This document shows positions 61,707 to 64,000 of a DNA stretch of 64,000 nt, in pieces. Origin of the DNA: an uncultured Clostridia bacterium (GTDB lineage Bacteria; Bacillota; Clostridia; Christensenellales; UBA1242); assembly GCA_944372335.1 (NCBI GenBank), contig CALVYQ010000001.1, forward strand, positions 62,001 to 126,000, written 5' to 3'. Position 1 is the stretch's first letter, and every line of letters begins with the position of its first letter. The notes under the pieces are model-generated. The model did not search any database. It was given only the letters and a program-made list of their open reading frames with translations, and was not told the DNA's origin. A program made the translations under genes and the position numbers.

Positions 61707-62641
61707 TTATTTAAAATTTTTCCTGTTTCTTCAAAGGCATCAAAAAGGTCATATTTAAATTTTAAAATATCCATATCAACACATATTGTGGCATTAGGTT
61801 CTTGGTCATAGGAGGTGTCGATATAACCAAATTCTTCCTCTTCGGTTTTATAATATTTTAGCTCTACATGGCCTTGTTCCATCTTCATATTCTCAGGGCG
61901 AGTTAGATAATATAGGGCACAGACATCGTGAACGGCTGCACCATAGCTGCCAACATGAAAATCACGATATTTTTTAAACATTTTGGCAAAGATTTTACCT
62001 ATTTTGTTGATATGCTTCACAAATTTTATATCATTTTTGTTTAGATAGGCAAAATGCCCTAATTCCATTGGCACCATAACAAGAGGCACGCCACTTTTTA
62101 TTACCACATCGACACATTCAGGGTCAAAACTTATATTAAATTCACGGTAAGGCCTGCCATATATCTTCTCTTTTGTTCCACCCATAAAGATTATTTCTTT
62201 GATATTCTTTGTGCTGTCTGGATACTTTATAAGCATTTCGGCAACACAGGTCATAGGGCCAATAGCAACAATTGTCAATTTTTTTCTGCTCTTTTTAAGC
62301 GTTTCATACATAGCATCGCAAGCCGGAGTTTCTATAGGCTTTGTTTTTAATTTTTTTGGATTGACTTTGTAGCCACCAAGCCCTCCTTTTCCTTGTGCTT
62401 TTGTGGCAAAGACCGCTTCCCGCTTTAAAGGATGATTAAGGCCAACTGCAATAGGAACATCATACTTAAAAAGTTCCATTAAAAAAAGAGCGTTATTTGT
62501 GGTGTTTTCAATAGATCCATTTCCGCCAGCAATGCATAAGAGCTTAATGTTGAATTCCTCAGAAAATATTGCGTACATAAGAGCAATAGCATCGTCAACA
62601 CCCGGGTCGGTGACAACAATAATATCATTTTTTTTAGCCAT
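61697..62641 (-). CDS. Nucleoside hydrolase homologue with a changed metal/base site
   Basis: 314 residues of the IUNH fold: IIVVTDPGVDDAIALMYAIF, LLCIAGGNGSIENTTNNAL, VPIAVGLNHPL, IVAIGPMTCVAEML, EIIFMGGT, EFNISFDPECVDVVIKSG and VHDVCALYYL. The first Asp of the DTDPGxDD motif, which binds calcium and acts as general base in known enzymes, is Val here (VTDPGVDD), although DPGxDD and the late His-Asp are kept. It may bind without hydrolysing, or use another residue. SD AAGGAT. Confidence 0.82.
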   Translation of the reverse strand: MAKKNDIIVVTDPGVDDAIALMYAIFSEEFNIKLLCIAGGNGSIENTTNNALFLMELFKYDVPIAVGLNHPLKREAVFATKAQGKGGLGGYKVNPKKLKTKPIETPACDAMYETLKKSRKKLTIVAIGPMTCVAEMLIKYPDSTKNIKEIIFMGGTKEKIYGRPYREFNISFDPECVDVVIKSGVPLVMVPMELGHFAYLNKNDIKFVKHINKIGKIFAKMFKKYRDFHVGSYGAAVHDVCALYYLTRPENMKMEQGHVELKYYKTEEEEFGYIDTSYDQEPNATICVDMDILKFKYDLFDAFEETGKILNNKK

Positions 62642-62908
62642 ATCAAATTATCCTTTTTAATTATCTATTGCAAATATTATAACATAGTAAAGTGAGTTTC
62701 ACAAACTAAATTTAAAAGTTATAAAAAAATGTTTGGAAAATTTTACAATACATTTCTTGATATATTATAGATGATAACTATATCACAAAAAATACTATTA
62801 ATATTGAGCAATTAAATATTTACCTTCTTCAAAAACAGTCTTTTTTCGATAAAGGCTGTCATTTTTTATTATTTTTCGTATGCTATTATGCCTGTGAGGA
62901 GGAAAAGT
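62642..62908. promoter_or_regulatory. Divergent region before the spoIIA operon
   Basis: Holds a minus-strand TATAAT near 62679-62684 and, on the plus strand, a terminator-like hairpin ACAGTCTTT/AAAGGCTGT followed by T-run (62835-62866) that has no coding gene in front of it. I could not identify a sigma-H promoter for spoIIAA. Confidence 0.45.
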
Positions 62909-63217
62909 ATGCAAATTAAAAGTCGCATATCTAATAACACTCTCTATGTTCTTCTTTGTGGCGAACTTGATGAACATTCGGCAAACTACACAAAACTTAC
63001 ACTTGATGAGCTCTTTTTAAAGCCGAATTTTCAAAAGATTGTCATCGATTTAAGTGAGCTTTCGTTTATGGATTCCACGGGCATAGGGGTGCTTATCGGG
63101 CGTTATAAAAAGATGAAAGACAAAAATATTCCAATTTATATTTGCAATCCGTCAAGTCATGCGGAAAAGATTTTTAAAATGACAGGGCTGTATGAAATCA
63201 TGCCCAAAATTGTTTAA
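62909..63217 (+). CDS. spoIIAA: Anti-sigma F factor antagonist
   Basis: 102 residues, STAS domain. IVIDLSELSFMDSTGIGVLIGRYKKM contains the phosphorylatable Ser in MDSTGIGV. Unphosphorylated SpoIIAA binds SpoIIAB and frees sigma F in the forespore. ATG 62909 has GAGGAGG; a longer frame starts without SD. First gene of spoIIAA-spoIIAB-sigF. Confidence 0.96.
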   Translation: MQIKSRISNNTLYVLLCGELDEHSANYTKLTLDELFLKPNFQKIVIDLSELSFMDSTGIGVLIGRYKKMKDKNIPIYICNPSSHAEKIFKMTGLYEIMPKIV

Positions 63218-63226
63218 GGAGTGAGT

Positions 63227-63673
63227 ATGAAATATTCAAATTTTATGGAGGTGACTTTTAAAGCACTATCCGTCAATGAGGGCTTTGCCAGAGTTTGTGT
63301 AGCTTCCTTTTGTGTGCAATTAAATCCGTCTGTTGATGAGATAACGGATATCAAAACTGCTGTAAGTGAGGCGGTGACAAACTGCGTTGTCCATGCTTAT
63401 CCTTCTATGGCAAAAGGGGATATCACGCTTAGATGCGAACTTGAAGACGATATGATAAGTATAACCGTTACAGACAAAGGCGTGGGGATAAAAGATATCG
63501 AAAAAGCACGTGAGCCTTTCTATACCTCAAAGCCTAGCGAGGAACGTTCTGGTATGGGCTTCACTGTTATGGAAAGTTTTATGGATAGCGTGGAAGTGAC
63601 TTCCAATTCTTTTGGCACATCGGTCAGAATGACTAAAAAAATTGTAAATTCTATGAGCGAAGTGAGATGTTAA
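63227..63673 (+). CDS. spoIIAB: Anti-sigma F factor / serine kinase
   Basis: 148 residues, GHKL ATPase. N box EAVTNCVVHAY, G1 VTDKGVGI, and the G2 region RSGMGFTVMESFMD. Binds sigma F and phosphorylates SpoIIAA. ATG 63227 lies 5 nt after AAGGAG; the GTG at 63221 is part of that SD. Overlaps sigF by 7 nt. Confidence 0.96.
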   Translation: MKYSNFMEVTFKALSVNEGFARVCVASFCVQLNPSVDEITDIKTAVSEAVTNCVVHAYPSMAKGDITLRCELEDDMISITVTDKGVGIKDIEKAREPFYTSKPSEERSGMGFTVMESFMDSVEVTSNSFGTSVRMTKKIVNSMSEVRC

Positions 63674-64000
63674 GTCAGGAAGAAACTATTTTTTTAATTA
63701 AAGAAGCTCAAAATGGCAATCTTGATGCCAAAGAACGGCTTGTTAAGGAAAATTCTCCACTCATAAAAAGCGTAGTTAAATGGTTTCGAGATAAGGGTAT
63801 AGAGAATGACGACCTCTACCAACTTGGCTGTTTGGGCTTTTTAAAGGCAATAAATAACTTTGATTGTTCATATAATGTCAAATTCTCCACCTATGTTGTG
63901 CCAATGGTGATAGGAGAAATTAAGCGTTTTATGCGAGATGACGGAGCGGTCAAAGTGTCACGAGCTATAAAAACTTTAAATTTAAAGATAAATAAATATC
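63667..64000 (+). CDS. sigF: RNA polymerase sigma factor F, 5' part
   Basis: Cut by the window end after 111 codons. MLSQEETIFLIKEAQNGNLDAKERLVKENSPLIKSVVKWF, then region 2: DLYQLGCLGFLKAINNFDCSYNVKFSTYVVPMVIGEIKRFMRDDGAVKVSRAIK, with the core-binding and -10 recognition segments. Sigma F starts the forespore program. Starts inside the spoIIAB stop region, so translation is coupled. Confidence 0.95.
   Translation, partial: MLSQEETIFLIKEAQNGNLDAKERLVKENSPLIKSVVKWFRDKGIENDDLYQLGCLGFLKAINNFDCSYNVKFSTYVVPMVIGEIKRFMRDDGAVKVSRAIKTLNLKINKY

Overview
The window is AT-rich (roughly one third G+C by eye), uses UGA as a stop, has strong SD sequences of the AAGGAG type and sigma-A promoters of the TTGACA-17-TATAAT type. 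It carries spore-former genes: yqfC/yqfD, ytxC, a ylbJ-type gene and spoIIAA-spoIIAB-sigF. This points to an endospore-forming (or formerly spore-forming) low-GC Bacillota, most likely class Clostridia and probably an uncultured lineage, since about a third of the genes are unfamiliar. I cannot place it at genus level. pta-ackA and a compact formate-THF ligase suggest fermentation to acetate with one-carbon metabolism.

Layout. 0-5.4 kb: translation cluster rpsL-rpsG-(two unknown genes)-fusA-tuf; the two extra genes interrupt the usual rpsG-fusA junction. 5.5-9.5 kb: a Cys-His-Asp enzyme-like gene, a bacterial PH-domain membrane protein, a coiled-coil gene with a poly-C tract in its promoter spacer, then sepF-lspA-rluD. 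9.7-12.1 kb: a broken GLUG/InlB-repeat surface lipoprotein gene with a G10 tract just after the signal peptide. 12.5-14.5 kb: rplU-prp-rpmA and an 8-oxoguanine glycosylase. 14.5-20.9 kb: surface proteins and lipoproteins of unknown role. 21-26.6 kb: yqfC-yqfD-ybeY-era, tRNA-Trp, rarA, an E2-like acyltransferase. 27-31.9 kb: a class III cyclase-like membrane protein, TM2 protein, mnmA, tRNA-Ser, NADAR protein, greA. 32-38.7 kb: membrane protein, RNase J, O-methyltransferase, a DisA-N-like protein, rnpB. 39-42.8 kb: a small HTH protein and an apparently complete but solitary phage-type terminase large subunit, flanked by convergent cell-surface genes. 43-47.9 kb: ytxC, T-box leader, thrS, and a flippase-HAD fusion. 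48-53.9 kb: small membrane peptide, yajC, nucleotidase, nucleoside hydrolase, HD hydrolase, and an SbcD/SbcC-like (YhaO/YhaN-like) pair. 53.9-60.3 kb: fhs, degV, ylbJ-like, pta-ackA, rpmF. 60.4-64 kb: GNAT, unknown gene, degenerate nucleoside hydrolase, and the spoIIA operon running off the right edge.

Three sequence-level themes stand out. (1) Two long G/C homopolymers, in an otherwise AT-rich window, sit exactly where length change would switch expression: one in a promoter spacer and one in a surface-protein reading frame. (2) At least eight genes have a -10 box 6-7 nt before the ATG and no SD, so they appear to be transcribed as leaderless mRNAs. (3) Palindromic elements recur: a compact three-hairpin cloverleaf between rpsL and rpsG, and a family of related terminator palindromes at 12.36, 26.58 and 41.96 kb. 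All functions are inferred from reading the sequence; no database search was run.
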